Assembly (NCBI RefSeq): GCF_016862895.1
Contig: NZ_BONV01000018.1
Coordinates: 124,001 to 188,000, forward strand
Direction of reading: 5' to 3'
Source: Planotetraspora kaengkrachanensis
GTDB lineage: Bacteria > Actinomycetota > Actinomycetes > Streptosporangiales > Streptosporangiaceae
DNA: 64,000 nucleotides
Shown here: positions 7,744 through 16,533 of the stretch, piece by piece
How positions within the stretch are numbered: position 1 is the first letter of the stretch
Layout: each line of letters opens with the position of its first letter
The notes under the pieces: generated by a model
What the model was told of the DNA's origin: nothing
Database searches by the model: none
Seen by the model: the letters and a program-made list of their open reading frames with translations, nothing else
Made by a program: the position numbers and the translations under genes

Positions 7744-9069
7744 CTAACGGGTGAGTACCGCCGCGGCGGTGGAGCCCGGAATGTTCACGTGGATGCCGAC
7801 GGCCTCCAGCGCCTTACGATATGCCTTCGCCTGTCGATCAATGGATCCGGCCTGTCCCCACAGGTCACCGAGCTTGCGCCAGGCCTGTGCGGTCTCCCGG
7901 TCGAGTCCCCCGGAGCAGGCGCTCAGCAGATCCTCAGCGCGTTCCAGCGAGGCGGACGCGTCGTCGGAGCGTGCCAACGTGATCTCCGCCAGCAGCAGAT
8001 GCGCGTCGGCCGCCGCGGCCCCACGGGAATCGGCGAGCACGTCCAGCGCCTGAACTGCCGAGACCAGCGCCGCCTCCGCCTCACCTGCACGAAGTCGTAC
8101 GTGTGAAAGCGCCACGAGGCTGCGCCCGTACTCCAGCTTCTCCGCGGGGAAGGCCGCGAGGACGCGGCCCGCCGACTCGGCGAGCTCGTTGGCTCGATCC
8201 AAATCGGCGCTCTCGGAACCCGCCGTGAGCCGAGCCCACTGGGTGGCGGTCTTGGCGTAGCGGACGGCCATGCGCGCGGCGCGCCCGGCTGCGAGCGCGT
8301 CGTCCGCGAGCTGCACGGCCAGCGCGGAGTCCTCCCCGTCGGCCGCGGTCACGCTGGCCCGCCACAGATCGAGGGTCTCCTCGCTGCGGTCGGTCGCCGC
8401 CGGTACCCCGGATGACGCAAGGACTCGCTCGATGAACGGCAGGCCGGTCTGGGTCTCCACCAGCGCGAGGGCCAACTCGACCGCGATCTCGCCGTGGACG
8501 AAGCCGAGCCGTTCGACCTGGGACAGCGCGTGGGCGCCGAGGTCGCGGGCGCGGAGCGTGTCACCGGCCTTCTGGTAGCACCGGCAGAGCGCCACGGTGA
8601 GGGGAAGGTCGGCCAGACGTTCGGGGTGCGCGGCGGCCTCACGGCGGAGCCGCTCGTACGCCTCGACGGCACGACCGGTCTTGCCCTGTGCGTCGAGCGC
8701 GCGAGCTCTGCCGAGCCGTGCGTGCGCGGCGAGCATGGCGTTGTCGTCGCCCGCCGCCTTGACGATGTCTCCGAACCGGTCGGCGGCCACCGCGGGATCG
8801 CCGTGATACAGCTCGAGCTCGGCGTGACGCAGGCCGAGCTCGGTGTCGATGCGCTGCCGAGGTTCTATCCCGTGGAGCAGGAACTCGGTGGTGCATCCGA
8901 GGCGCTCGGCGAGCAGCCGTGCGACGACCGGCGTGGGCGTCCGCTTTCCGGACTCGATGAGTGAGACATAACTGTCGGACAGGTCAGGCCCGGCCAACTG
9001 GGCCTGCGACATGCGCCTGCTCAACCGCAATCCGCGGACGCGGTCACCGATGGTTCCCTGACTCGGCAT
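7744..9069 (-). CDS. XRE-family regulator with TPR-rich C-terminal region
   Basis: A 441-residue protein. The N-terminal helix-turn-helix (about residues 8-65) includes LRLSRRMSQAQLAGPDLSDS and YVSLIESGKRTPTP. The rest is alanine-rich and helical, consistent with TPR-like repeats (about 85-430), an arrangement seen in actinobacterial regulators that may sense peptides or partner proteins. I chose the ATG at 9069 (MPSQGTIGDRVR); an upstream ATG at 9156 adds 29 residues that do not resemble the family. It is the second regulator in a row on this strand; the target is not evident. Confidence 0.87.
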   Translation of the reverse strand: MPSQGTIGDRVRGLRLSRRMSQAQLAGPDLSDSYVSLIESGKRTPTPVVARLLAERLGCTTEFLLHGIEPRQRIDTELGLRHAELELYHGDPAVAADRFGDIVKAAGDDNAMLAAHARLGRARALDAQGKTGRAVEAYERLRREAAAHPERLADLPLTVALCRCYQKAGDTLRARDLGAHALSQVERLGFVHGEIAVELALALVETQTGLPFIERVLASSGVPAATDRSEETLDLWRASVTAADGEDSALAVQLADDALAAGRAARMAVRYAKTATQWARLTAGSESADLDRANELAESAGRVLAAFPAEKLEYGRSLVALSHVRLRAGEAEAALVSAVQALDVLADSRGAAAADAHLLLAEITLARSDDASASLERAEDLLSACSGGLDRETAQAWRKLGDLWGQAGSIDRQAKAYRKALEAVGIHVNIPGSTAAAVLTR

Positions 9070-9205
9070 TGGTTCTCTCAGGGCGGGGGAATGGTCAATG
9101 GTCTCGCCATAATGGCACGAAGCGACCGAATCGTGTAACCCTCCGTCAAGAATCACGACGATGAAGGTTCGATCACGAGACGCTGTGTGTAGGGGGTTCG
9201 GCTCG

Positions 9206-9733
9206 TCAGTCGTCGTCGTCCTTGCTGGGGAAGATCATCTGACAGACCTCCAGGTACAAGGTCTCCGGGTAGGGGATGTAGGGGACGGACCGAAGTGCCT
9301 GGTCCTGGCCGGCGGACTCCAGGACGAACTCTCCGTAGCCGAGCAGCCGGCCGAGCAGCGATCGCTGGAAGCTCATGTCGGTGACCTTGCCCAGCGGCAT
9401 CATCGCGACCTTGCGGGTGATGAGGCCGGTGGTGAGGAGCATGCGCTGCGACGTGACGACGAAGTAGTCGACGGACCACTCGGCCACTTTCCAGACGAAC
9501 CGGATGAGCAGCAGCAGCCACGCCCACCAGATGATGACGAGGGCCTCGCTGCCTCCCGTGCCGCTCAGCCACTTGCTGAGCAGCCCCGCGAGGATCAGCC
9601 CGCCGAAGATCTCGGCCACGGGCCGGAGAAGCACGGCGGGATGACGACGGACCATGATGACTTGTTGTTCATGGGGGAGGAGGTAACGGTTGACCGACGA
9701 CGGGGCCGAGTCCCCGTGGGTCACAAGTCTCAT
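9206..9733 (-). CDS. PH domain-containing membrane protein (YdbS-like bPH_2)
   Basis: A 175-residue membrane protein. Two hydrophobic segments (about 43-58 and 66-82) precede a bacterial PH domain (about 85-150) with VDYFVVTSQRMLLTTGLITRK and the following strand MMPLGKVTDMSFQRS typical of the bPH_2 family. The C-terminus ends in an acidic tail DDDD. Function of this family is unclear, perhaps membrane organisation. Its ATG overlaps the stop of a 58-residue membrane-peptide gene in an ATGA junction, so the two are probably made together. Confidence 0.88.
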   Translation of the reverse strand: MRLVTHGDSAPSSVNRYLLPHEQQVIMVRRHPAVLLRPVAEIFGGLILAGLLSKWLSGTGGSEALVIIWWAWLLLLIRFVWKVAEWSVDYFVVTSQRMLLTTGLITRKVAMMPLGKVTDMSFQRSLLGRLLGYGEFVLESAGQDQALRSVPYIPYPETLYLEVCQMIFPSKDDDD

Positions 9734-9906
9734 GTCAGCTGGGCGAAGAATTGTGCCATCGAGTTGCCCGCGCTCACCAGGCCGTTGTAGGCCCCGTGGA
9801 CCGTCTGCGCCGCGTCAGCGGGCTTGGACAAGAGGTAGAAGGCCGCCATCCCGATGGCTCCCCACTTGATTACTTTCTTGGCCTGCACTGCCGTCACCAC
9901 TCCCAT
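9730..9906 (-). CDS. Small membrane peptide, 58 residues, coupled to PH-domain gene
   Basis: A short frame with coding-like codon use, translating from MGVVTAVQAKKVIKWGAIGM and ending AQFFAQLT. It has a basic N-terminus (KKVIK), one moderately hydrophobic helix (about 15-27, WGAIGMAAFYLL) and a polar helix after it, so it looks like a small single-pass membrane or membrane-associated protein. Its TGA overlaps the ATG of the PH-domain gene. An ATG at 9906 was taken; a GTG at 9888 preceded by GGGAG is a possible alternative. I do not recognise a family. Confidence 0.6.
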   Translation of the reverse strand: MGVVTAVQAKKVIKWGAIGMAAFYLLSKPADAAQTVHGAYNGLVSAGNSMAQFFAQLT

Positions 9907-9984
9907 GAGCTATACATTACCCAGGCCGCTAGTTCGGTAAAGCGGCAAAATATGAATGTCGAGCCATGTCGATATAGAGCGTCA

Positions 9985-10203
9985 TCACCCCCGCTCCGCC
10001 GCCGCGGTCGCGAGTACCTGGAGGTGCTTGCGCGCGATGCGCTCCACCAGGCTCGGAGGGGCGTGGCCCGTCACTTCCACCGCACCGTGGTGCGCGGCCT
10101 GGACACAGCGAGTGACGGTGGCCGCCGGGTGAATGCCGGCGAACTCGTCCCTGAGCAGGGCCTCGACCTGCTCGTACTGCTCACTGTCCGGAAGCTGACT
10201 CAT
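9985..10203 (-). CDS. Small helical protein, possibly three-helix-bundle (DUF3562-like)
   Basis: A 72-residue protein with strong predicted helices and polar ends: helix 1 EQYEQVEALLRDEFAG, a short PAATV turn, helix 2 to about residue 42, and helix 3 SLVERIARKHLQVLATAAA. Length and pattern resemble actinobacterial three-helix-bundle dimerisation proteins, but the match is by eye. It has its own ATG and stands alone between the membrane-peptide gene and upp, all on the minus strand. The role is unknown. Confidence 0.65.
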   Translation of the reverse strand: MSQLPDSEQYEQVEALLRDEFAGIHPAATVTRCVQAAHHGAVEVTGHAPPSLVERIARKHLQVLATAAAERG

Positions 10204-10316
10204 GACTCTCCCCGCTGGCGCGTCCGCTCGCGCGAGGCGAGGCGACGTCGTCTATTACTCTGCGTACCCGAAAGAGCGCGCAGTGTAACTATGGCGCGAG
10301 GAGGCGCGAGGAGAGA

Positions 10317-10955
10317 TCAGACCACGCCGTAAAGGCGGTCTCCGGCGTCACCGAGTCCCGGCATGATGTAGCCCTGCTCGTTCAGACGCTCGTCGAGCCC
10401 GGCGGTGACGAGGCGGACGGGCCTGCCGGATCCCTTGAAGACCTCGTCCATGTGCGCGATGCCCTCGGGAGCGGCGAGCAGGCAGATCGCGGTCACATCG
10501 TCGGCGCCGCGGTCGAACAGGAACTGGACCGCCGCGGCCAGCGTGCCGCCGGTGGCGAGCATGGGGTCGAGCACGTAGCACTGACGCCCGGACAGGTCCT
10601 CGGGCAGCCGGGTGGCGTACGTCTGGGCCTTGAGCGTGGACTCGTCGCGGATCATGCCCAGGAAGCCGACCTCCGCGGTGGGCAGGAGGCGGGTCATTCC
10701 GTCGAGCATCCCCAGCCCGGCGCGCAGGATCGGCACGACGAGCGGCGCCGGCCGGGCCAGCCGTACGCCGTGGGCCCGGGCGAGAGGAGTGTCCACCGTC
10801 TGGTCGATGACGCGGACGTCGCGCGTGGCCTCGTAGGCGAGCAGCGTGACGAGCTCGTCGGCCAGGCGCCGGAACGTCGGCGAGTCGGTCCGGACGTCGC
10901 GAAGCGCGGTCAGCTTGTGGGCGACGAGCGGATGATCGACTACCAGGGTCTCCAT
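10317..10955 (-). CDS. upp: Uracil phosphoribosyltransferase
   Basis: A 212-residue cytosolic enzyme of pyrimidine salvage that makes UMP from uracil and PRPP. The PRPP loop is visible ([16 protein letters not shown], about residues 131-146), as are the dimer/active-site segment [10 protein letters not shown] and the uracil-binding C-terminal region ending [16 protein letters not shown]. Length matches the family. I chose the ATG at 10955 ([11 protein letters not shown]), which is the normal N-terminus; the open frame extends upstream without homology. It is divergent from the TadA-associated gene, with about 120 bp between them. Confidence 0.97.
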   Translation of the reverse strand: METLVVDHPLVAHKLTALRDVRTDSPTFRRLADELVTLLAYEATRDVRVIDQTVDTPLARAHGVRLARPAPLVVPILRAGLGMLDGMTRLLPTAEVGFLGMIRDESTLKAQTYATRLPEDLSGRQCYVLDPMLATGGTLAAAVQFLFDRGADDVTAICLLAAPEGIAHMDEVFKGSGRPVRLVTAGLDERLNEQGYIMPGLGDAGDRLYGVV

Positions 10956-11078
10956 GGCTAAAGAAGTTACCGTCCCCTGGGGGAGTCTTCGACGCCGCCT
11001 GACTCTTTTGATCACAATTTGGGGAGAGCGCCGGACGGTGGGACTCGGAGTCTGGGACCATTGCATGACGTGAGGACC

Positions 11079-11585
11079 ATGCCCGTAGGGATGACGATGA
11101 CAGACGTGGACGCGCTTGACTTCGCCATCGTGGTCTACCGCGAAGACGATCAATGGGAGGCCGAGATGCTTCCCGTGGCGCTCACCTCCGACCTGCGTGG
11201 CCTTGTTCACGCCTTGCGGCAGACCCCGAGTATGGGGACCACGATTGGCCTGGTCGCCGTGGGGGATGACTTCTTCGTGGCATTACGGCTCTTTGGCGAA
11301 GAGACAGCCATCTTCCTCTCCGACATCACCGCCTCCTGGGACTGGCCGCTCGCACAGCAGGTGCTCGAGTACCTCGACGTGCCGGTCCCCGAGGAGGAGG
11401 AACTCGACAGCGTCCTTCCCGCCGGAGATCTGTCGATCTTCGCCGACCTGGGGCTGGACGAGATGGAGCTCGGAGCCCTTTCCGGAGATCTCGATCTGCT
11501 GCCGGACGAGGTGCTGTCGAGCATCGCCGCTCGGCTGGGGTTCTCCCAGCCGTTCGAACGCGCCGTCGACGCCGCCATCGGCTGA
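11079..11585 (+). CDS. tRNA adenosine deaminase-associated protein (first of two)
   Basis: An acidic protein of about 168 residues ([20 protein letters not shown] near the start) with alternating strands and a Glu/Asp-rich C-terminal half. It matches the actinobacterial family encoded just upstream of tadA and called TadA-associated; its biochemical role is not established. ATG codons at 11079, 11091 and 11097 are all possible starts; 11079 follows GAGG and was used. A second, diverged member of the same family follows after 15 bp, giving a tandem pair before tadA. Confidence 0.8.
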   Translation: MPVGMTMTDVDALDFAIVVYREDDQWEAEMLPVALTSDLRGLVHALRQTPSMGTTIGLVAVGDDFFVALRLFGEETAIFLSDITASWDWPLAQQVLEYLDVPVPEEEELDSVLPAGDLSIFADLGLDEMELGALSGDLDLLPDEVLSSIAARLGFSQPFERAVDAAIG

Positions 11586-11600
11586 GTTCGGGAGACGGGC

Positions 11601-12083
11601 ATGCCCTCCAGACCGAATCTCTTCTCCGCCGCCTTCGCGAAGATCGACGGTGGGTGGAGAGGCACCGAGGTGGATCTGAGCGATGTCGAGATCGCCGACG
11701 ATCTGACGGACTCAGTTCAGGAGGCGCTGGGCCTCAACGGCGACGAACTGGCGCTGCTCTGCGTGGAGATCGAGGATGAATGGTTCGCGATCGTCCGCTA
11801 TGACGGAGACGCGGACCCCAGGCTCTTCCTCTCCGACGCGCACGCCGCGCTGGCCGACTCCCTCGGGGAGATCTTCGCCGATCTCGCCGGCGTGGCCGTG
11901 GACAAGGAGACCCCCGACCTCGGTGTACGGCCGGCGGGCGACTTCGAGCTGCTGGCCGACTTCTCGCTGAGCGCCGACGAGCTGCTGGAGCTCAGCATGG
12001 AGGAGGGTGCGCTTCCCGCGGACGTCCTCGCCGTGATCGCCGAACGTCTCTCCTTCGCCGACGAGTTCGACCGGCTGCGGTGA
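11601..12083 (+). CDS. tRNA adenosine deaminase-associated protein (second of two)
   Basis: A 160-residue acidic protein with the same layout as the preceding gene: a beta-rich N-terminal half (ALLCVEIEDEWFAIVRYDGD), then FLSDAHAALADSLGEI and a C-terminal part rich in Asp/Glu/Leu. Shared motifs with its neighbour include a FLSD motif and a (L/S)xFADL-like segment, so the two look like an old duplication. Its TGA overlaps the GTG start of tadA, so translation is probably coupled. This supports a function with the deaminase, possibly as a partner; that is inference. Confidence 0.85.
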   Translation: MPSRPNLFSAAFAKIDGGWRGTEVDLSDVEIADDLTDSVQEALGLNGDELALLCVEIEDEWFAIVRYDGDADPRLFLSDAHAALADSLGEIFADLAGVAVDKETPDLGVRPAGDFELLADFSLSADELLELSMEEGALPADVLAVIAERLSFADEFDRLR

Positions 12084-12550
12084 ACGGCTCTTCTCCGGAG
12101 GACTTCGAGCCCGCCATGCGGCTCGCCCTGGCGGAGGCCGTACGGGCCGGGCAGCGTGGTGAGGTGCCGGTCGGCGCGGTCGTGGTTGACCGGAACGGCA
12201 CGGTGGTGTCGGCGGCGGGGAACGACCGGGAGGCGAGCGGCGACCCGACGGCCCACGCCGAGGTGCTGGCCCTCCGCGCCGCCGCCGAGGCGGCCGGCCA
12301 GTGGCGGCTGGCAGGATGCACGCTCCTGGTCACGCTGGAGCCCTGCACCATGTGCGCCGGCGCCGCCGTACTGGCACGGGTCGACCGGGTCGTGTACGGC
12401 GCGGCCGACGAGAAGGCAGGCGCCGCCGGTTCCCTCTGGGACGTGATCAGGGACCGCCGGCTCAATCACCGTCCCGAGGTCGTCATGGGCGTGCTGGCGG
12501 ACGAGTCCGCCGCCGTCCTCAGGGACTTCTTCGCCGACCGCCGTCCCTGA
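12080..12550 (+). CDS. tadA: tRNA-specific adenosine deaminase
   Basis: A 156-residue zinc enzyme that converts the wobble adenosine of tRNA-Arg(ACG) to inosine. The catalytic motif HAEV (His and Glu, about residues 56-59) and the two zinc cysteines in EPCTMCAGA (about 93-96) are intact. The GTG start at 12080 overlaps the upstream stop codon. A tRNA-Ser gene follows 91 bp later in the same direction, an arrangement common in actinomycetes. Confidence 0.96.
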   Translation: MNGSSPEDFEPAMRLALAEAVRAGQRGEVPVGAVVVDRNGTVVSAAGNDREASGDPTAHAEVLALRAAAEAAGQWRLAGCTLLVTLEPCTMCAGAAVLARVDRVVYGAADEKAGAAGSLWDVIRDRRLNHRPEVVMGVLADESAAVLRDFFADRRP

Positions 12551-12641
12551 CCCTCCTGATCGCCGGGCGGGCCGTTCGCGGGCCCTGCGCCGGTTTCAAC
12601 GAGGGCGCGGGCAGGTCTGTTCGTCCGGTAAGCTGCTGCGC

Positions 12642-12728
12642 GGTGGAGTCGCCTAGTGGCCGAGGGCGCACGCCTCGAAAGCGTGTGATGGGGCAACCTA
12701 TCCGTGGGTTCAAATCCCACCTCCACCG
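12642..12728 (+). tRNA. tRNA-Ser (anticodon CGA)
   Basis: An 87-base class II tRNA. The acceptor GGTGGAG pairs with CTCCACC, the discriminator is G and an encoded CCA follows (12729-12731). The anticodon loop is CTCGAAA between CACGC and GCGTG, giving anticodon CGA for UCG codons. A long variable arm (GGGGCAACC) and the T arm GTGGGTTCAAATCCCAC are visible. A hairpin terminator starts 12 bases after the discriminator. Confidence 0.97.
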
Positions 12729-12739
12729 CCACCGAAATT

Positions 12740-12778
12740 GAGCCGCTGACCTGCGTGTACAGGTCGGCGGCTCTTTGC
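12740..12778 (+). terminator. Rho-independent terminator of tRNA-Ser(CGA)
   Basis: A 14-bp stem, GAGCCGCTGACCTG pairing with CAGGTCGGCGGCTC (one G-T wobble), six-base loop, then CTTTGCTT-like T-rich sequence. A near-identical hairpin with the same wobble pair occurs at 16330-16366. Confidence 0.85.
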
Positions 12779-13034
12779 TTCCAGCGTTGGCGCGGGGCGG
12801 CGCCGCAGGGGATCGAGAGACATGTACGGCGACGAAGCCACAGGGGGCTCAGACGCGCCGGCGAGTACTCGTGGCCCTCATATGATCATGTATCCGTGGA
12901 ACGCGGAATACCCGCAGCTCCCAAAGAGAAGATGCGGCCGATAAGAGATCAAACCGATACAGGAACGATCCAAATGGATCAATAGCCCCAACTAGGCTGC
13001 GGCTCGCACTTGATGTCCCAGACCAGGAGTCCCT
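12779..13034. other. Intergenic region before the acyltransferase
   Basis: Together with the terminator this makes about 300 bp without a gene. It becomes more A/T-rich towards 12880-12985 (GATAAGAGATCAAACCGATAC), which probably holds the acyltransferase promoter. A single ATGATCATGTAT sequence near 12890 resembles the array motif but is isolated. No convincing coding frame. Confidence 0.5.
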
Positions 13035-14210
13035 GTGCTGAAAGAGGACGGCATGTTCCGTGTGCGACAGGGGCCGGAGACTCCTGCGTCTCCCGATGCT
13101 CCCCCCGTCGCCGGCGGGCCGGCCAAAGGGCCCCGGCTCCTCGAACTGGACGCGTTACGGTTCGTCGCCGCGTTCGCCGTCGTCTCGTTCCACTTCATGG
13201 CGGCCAGCCGCTCCCTCTGGGGCGTCTGGCCGGCGCACGACGTCTTCCCGGCCGTCGGCCGTGTCACGACGCTGGGCATCCTCGGGGTGGAGCTGTTCTT
13301 CCTCATCAGCGGCTTCGTGATCCTGATGAGCGCCTGGGGTCGCACCATCGGCGAGTTCGCGATCTCTCGGGTGTCGCGGCTCTATCCGACCTACTGGTAC
13401 GCGATCATCGTGATCTTCGTTTTGTACCGGTTCAGTGGCGTCGACGTCTTCGATCCGCACCTGACGGCTGGGAAGTACCTCGTCAACCTGACCCTGCTGC
13501 AGGAGGCGTTCGGGGTCGGCCACGCCAGCGGCGTCCTCTGGTCGCTGTGGGCAGAGCTGCGGTTCTACGCCCTGGTCGCGGTGTTCTCCCTGTTCGGGAT
13601 CACCGCGCGGCGGTGCCTGGTCTTCATGTCGGTGTGGATCGTCTTCGCGGTCGTCGCCGAGATCACCAAATCCGATGTTCTCACCTTCGTGTTCATGCCG
13701 CGGCAGGCGCCGTACTTCATCGCCGGCATGGCCTTCTATCTGATCTACCGGTTCCGGTCGGTGGCAGCCTGGGCCTTCGTGGCCGTGACGTACGGCATGT
13801 CCATCTACGCCGCCCTGCTGCGAATCCAGGATCGTGTGGACGCGCTCAGCCTCAAGTACTTCCCTGCTCCGCCGGCGGCCGTGGTCGTCGCGGTGACGCT
13901 GATCTTCACGTTGCTGGCCGCGGTCGCCCTCGGCTGGCTCCGGTGGCTGCGCTGGCGGCCCCTGGTCACCATCGGCGCCCTCACCTACCCGCTCTACCTG
14001 CTCCACCAGTCGGTGTCAGCCGTCCTCATTCCCACGTATCGGCGTGAGATGAACCATTGGTTGCTCGTCGCAATCACCATGGCGGTCTCGATCGCGATCG
14101 CCTACCTCGTGTATCGGCTCGTCGACAAGCCTGGGCAGAAGTGGCTCCGCGCTCGCCTGAGTGGGATTTTTCTGAGCCGGGCACGGAAGAACGCCCCGCA
14201 ACCCTCGTAG
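13035..14210 (+). CDS. Acyltransferase 3 family membrane protein (OafA/YrhL-like)
   Basis: A 391-residue polytopic membrane protein with about ten hydrophobic segments. Family signatures are the first-helix motif LDALRFVAAFAVVSFHF with its histidine, the loop ILGVELFFLISGFVI with a following arginine-rich ISRVSRLYPTYW, and a late GALTYPLYLLHQSV segment. Such enzymes O-acylate cell-surface sugars, lipids or antibiotics. The GTG at 13035 and an ATG at 13053 both have good ribosome sites; either could be used. The target is unknown and no glycan gene is adjacent. Confidence 0.88.
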   Translation: MLKEDGMFRVRQGPETPASPDAPPVAGGPAKGPRLLELDALRFVAAFAVVSFHFMAASRSLWGVWPAHDVFPAVGRVTTLGILGVELFFLISGFVILMSAWGRTIGEFAISRVSRLYPTYWYAIIVIFVLYRFSGVDVFDPHLTAGKYLVNLTLLQEAFGVGHASGVLWSLWAELRFYALVAVFSLFGITARRCLVFMSVWIVFAVVAEITKSDVLTFVFMPRQAPYFIAGMAFYLIYRFRSVAAWAFVAVTYGMSIYAALLRIQDRVDALSLKYFPAPPAAVVVAVTLIFTLLAAVALGWLRWLRWRPLVTIGALTYPLYLLHQSVSAVLIPTYRREMNHWLLVAITMAVSIAIAYLVYRLVDKPGQKWLRARLSGIFLSRARKNAPQPS

Positions 14211-14277
14211 GAGACGTGGGACGTCGGCGGGGAGTCCGCAATTCACCTCGCGGCCCCGCCGACGGCGCCGGCGGAGG

Positions 14278-15078
14278 TCAGATCCAGCCGGAGGCCATCA
14301 GGGACAGCGCCCTCTCCGACGGCGTTCCGATCTCGGGCTCCAGCGTGAAGATGAACATGTCGGCGTCGGCGACGAGCAACGTCTCGCGCTCCAGCGTCAG
14401 GTCTCCCAACCCGCGATAGCGCAGGCGAAGGGGGGCGGGCTTGAACAGTCGAACGTCGTGACGCCTCCACAGTTCATGGAAGCGCCTGCTCTCGCTCGAC
14501 AGCTCCTCGACCAGTTCGGCGGCGAAGGAGTGGCCGGAGACGCCGGTCGTGGCACGGAGGTGGGCCACGTGGAGGGCCGCCTCCTGATCCCATTCCAGGA
14601 TTCCCTCATGTGCCACGGGGTTGAGGAAGAGCATGCGCATGAGGTTGTCGCCGTGCTGGAGACCTCCGTGGAGGAGGGTGGCCAGGTGGTTCCTGGCCAG
14701 CACGTCCATGCGGCGGTTCAGCGCGATCGCCGGCCAGTGCAGCCTGTCCACGAGTCGTGAGGCCCTCGCCTCCGGAGGGTCAACGGCCGGTGGCTCGTCG
14801 GTGCAGGGGTTGGCGAGGCGGTGCAGATACCGGGTGGCCTCCGAGTCGAGCCGAAGGACCTGCGCCAGGGCGTCGAGCACCCGGGAGGAGGGGTGCGGCA
14901 CCCGGCCCTGCTCGATCCGGACGTAGTAGTCGTGGCTGATGCCGGCCAGCCGGGCGACCTCCTCGCGGCTCAATCCCGACGTCTGCCGACGGCCGCTCGT
15001 CTGGAGCCCGGCATGCTCGCGGAGCGTCACCTTCCGCCGCGCGGTGAGGAACGCGCCCAGCTGTCGCCCTTCACGCAT
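14278..15078 (-). CDS. XRE-family regulator with MmyB-like domain, divergent from a methyltransferase
   Basis: A 266-residue regulator. The helix-turn-helix (about 30-75) includes GLSREEVARLAGISHDYYVR and IEQGRVPHPS. The MmyB-like domain follows (about 105-260) with WPAIALNRRMDVLARN and a conserved FLNPVAHEGILEWDQEA segment, typical of actinobacterial regulators that control a neighbouring oxidoreductase or methyltransferase. It is divergent from the methyltransferase at 15275 with about 197 bp between starts, and is its likely regulator. Confidence 0.92.
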   Translation of the reverse strand: MREGRQLGAFLTARRKVTLREHAGLQTSGRRQTSGLSREEVARLAGISHDYYVRIEQGRVPHPSSRVLDALAQVLRLDSEATRYLHRLANPCTDEPPAVDPPEARASRLVDRLHWPAIALNRRMDVLARNHLATLLHGGLQHGDNLMRMLFLNPVAHEGILEWDQEAALHVAHLRATTGVSGHSFAAELVEELSSESRRFHELWRRHDVRLFKPAPLRLRYRGLGDLTLERETLLVADADMFIFTLEPEIGTPSERALSLMASGWI

Positions 15079-15274
15079 TTCGCCAGGTTACAGGCGCAAA
15101 GTGGACGGCTCGGCCCGCAGATCGGTACGGGACCGCAGCACAGGGGGTGGCGCATCCCTATGACAAAAAAGTCCACTTATATCCCGTATATGCACGCTGT
15201 TAGCGTCCGACCGGAATTTGCAGTCGGGCCGGTGCCCCCTCTTCGCGACGCCGGACGAAATCCATGAGGAGAAG

Positions 15275-16303
15275 ATGATGACGACGGCTCAGACGCCCGA
15301 TCCGGCTCCCGTGACGGCGGACTACGGGCGGATGATGTCCATGGTCACCGGCTTCTGGGTGAGCCAGGTGGTGCGTGCCGCGGCGGTGTTCAACCTCGCC
15401 GAGCACGTGGCCGGTGGTCGGGCCACCGCGACCGAGATCGCTCAGGCGGAGTTCGCGGACCCGGACGCCATCCGGCGGCTTCTGCGCACCTGGGCGTCCC
15501 TCGGCCTGCTCACCTCCGTCGACGGTGTGCACTTCGCGGGCACGAGCCTGCTGGCCACTCTGCACCCGGACACCCCGCACTCCCTTCACCACCTCGCGCT
15601 CTCCCAGGCGGCTCCGGGTCACTGGCTCCCCTGGGGCCGGTTCCCCGACGCCGTGCGCTCGGGAGCGACGCAGGGTCCCGCCGCCTACGGAAGCGAGGTC
15701 TGGGACTACCTGGCGGGGAACCCGGAGGAGGCCCACTACTTCACCCGGTCGCTGGCGAACATCACGGCGATGACCAACGCCGAGGTGGCCCGCCGGATCG
15801 GCGGTGCCGCCCTGACCGTGGACGTGGGCGGCGCGGACGGATCCCTGATCCGCGAGCTCATGCGCAACCACCCCGGCATGCGGGGCGTGGTGCTCGACCG
15901 GCCGGACGTGGTCCCGGCCGCGCTGGAGGCGGCCAAGGCGGACGGCCTCGAGGACCGTTTCGAGGTCGTGGGCGGCGACTTCTTCCAGGAGGTTCCGGCC
16001 GCGGACCTCTACCTGCTGCGGTACATCGTCCACGACTGGGACGACGAGCAGGCCGTCCGCATCCTGACGAACTGCAGAAGGGCGCTCAACGAGGGCGGCC
16101 GGGTGGCCGTCGTGGAGCTCCTGGTGGGACCTGTCGGGACCCCTGGTCTCGCACCGGTGATGGACGCCAACATGCTGGTCATGACGGGAGGGCGCGAGCG
16201 CGACCTCGCCGAGTACGACGCGCTCTTCGCTCAGGCCGGGCTCCGCCGGGCCCAGGTGGCGGAGGCGGGGAACATGGTGGTCATTGAGGCCGTGGCGGTC
16301 TGA
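15275..16303 (+). CDS. SAM-dependent O-methyltransferase (family 2)
   Basis: A 342-residue methyltransferase of the plant/secondary-metabolism type. An N-terminal winged-helix dimerisation domain (about 1-120) precedes the SAM-binding domain with VDVGGADGSLIRELM, the acidic residue after GVVLDRPDV, GGDFFQEVP and the catalytic-His segment LRYIVHDWDDEQA. Substrates are usually phenols or polyketides; none can be assigned. Two adjacent ATGs follow AGGAG; the first at 15275 was used, the second at 15278 has the better spacing. No biosynthetic cluster surrounds it. Confidence 0.92.
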   Translation: MMTTAQTPDPAPVTADYGRMMSMVTGFWVSQVVRAAAVFNLAEHVAGGRATATEIAQAEFADPDAIRRLLRTWASLGLLTSVDGVHFAGTSLLATLHPDTPHSLHHLALSQAAPGHWLPWGRFPDAVRSGATQGPAAYGSEVWDYLAGNPEEAHYFTRSLANITAMTNAEVARRIGGAALTVDVGGADGSLIRELMRNHPGMRGVVLDRPDVVPAALEAAKADGLEDRFEVVGGDFFQEVPAADLYLLRYIVHDWDDEQAVRILTNCRRALNEGGRVAVVELLVGPVGTPGLAPVMDANMLVMTGGRERDLAEYDALFAQAGLRRAQVAEAGNMVVIEAVAV

Positions 16304-16329
16304 CACGGCGACTCGCCGGCGCGGATACC

Positions 16330-16366
16330 GAGCCGCTGACCTGGATGTGAGGTCGGCGGCTCATTT
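16330..16366 (+). terminator. Terminator closely matching that of tRNA-Ser(CGA)
   Basis: Stem GAGCCGCTGACCT with AGGTCGGCGGCTC around a seven-base loop, then ATTTGC. It shares stem sequence, wobble pair and 3' flank with the hairpin at 12740-12778, although no tRNA precedes it. It serves the methyltransferase transcript. Confidence 0.75.
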
Positions 16367-16533
16367 GCTCGCGCAACGCCGGCCGATGCAGGCCGGCCGT
16401 ACAAGTCGTGGGCGCGCGGGAATTCACCCGGCTTTCTACTCATACCGGACAGGGCAGAAATCGAGCGTAAAATATTCACAAATTGGACCAACCGGGCGTC
16501 ACTCTGCGTCCGGTCCCTGAAAGGCGAGGCCGC

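Noticed and set aside
12880-12900. ATGATCATGTAT near the acyltransferase as part of the repeat family
   Set aside because: Single copy, lacks the GTGATCATG core and any 53-bp partner.
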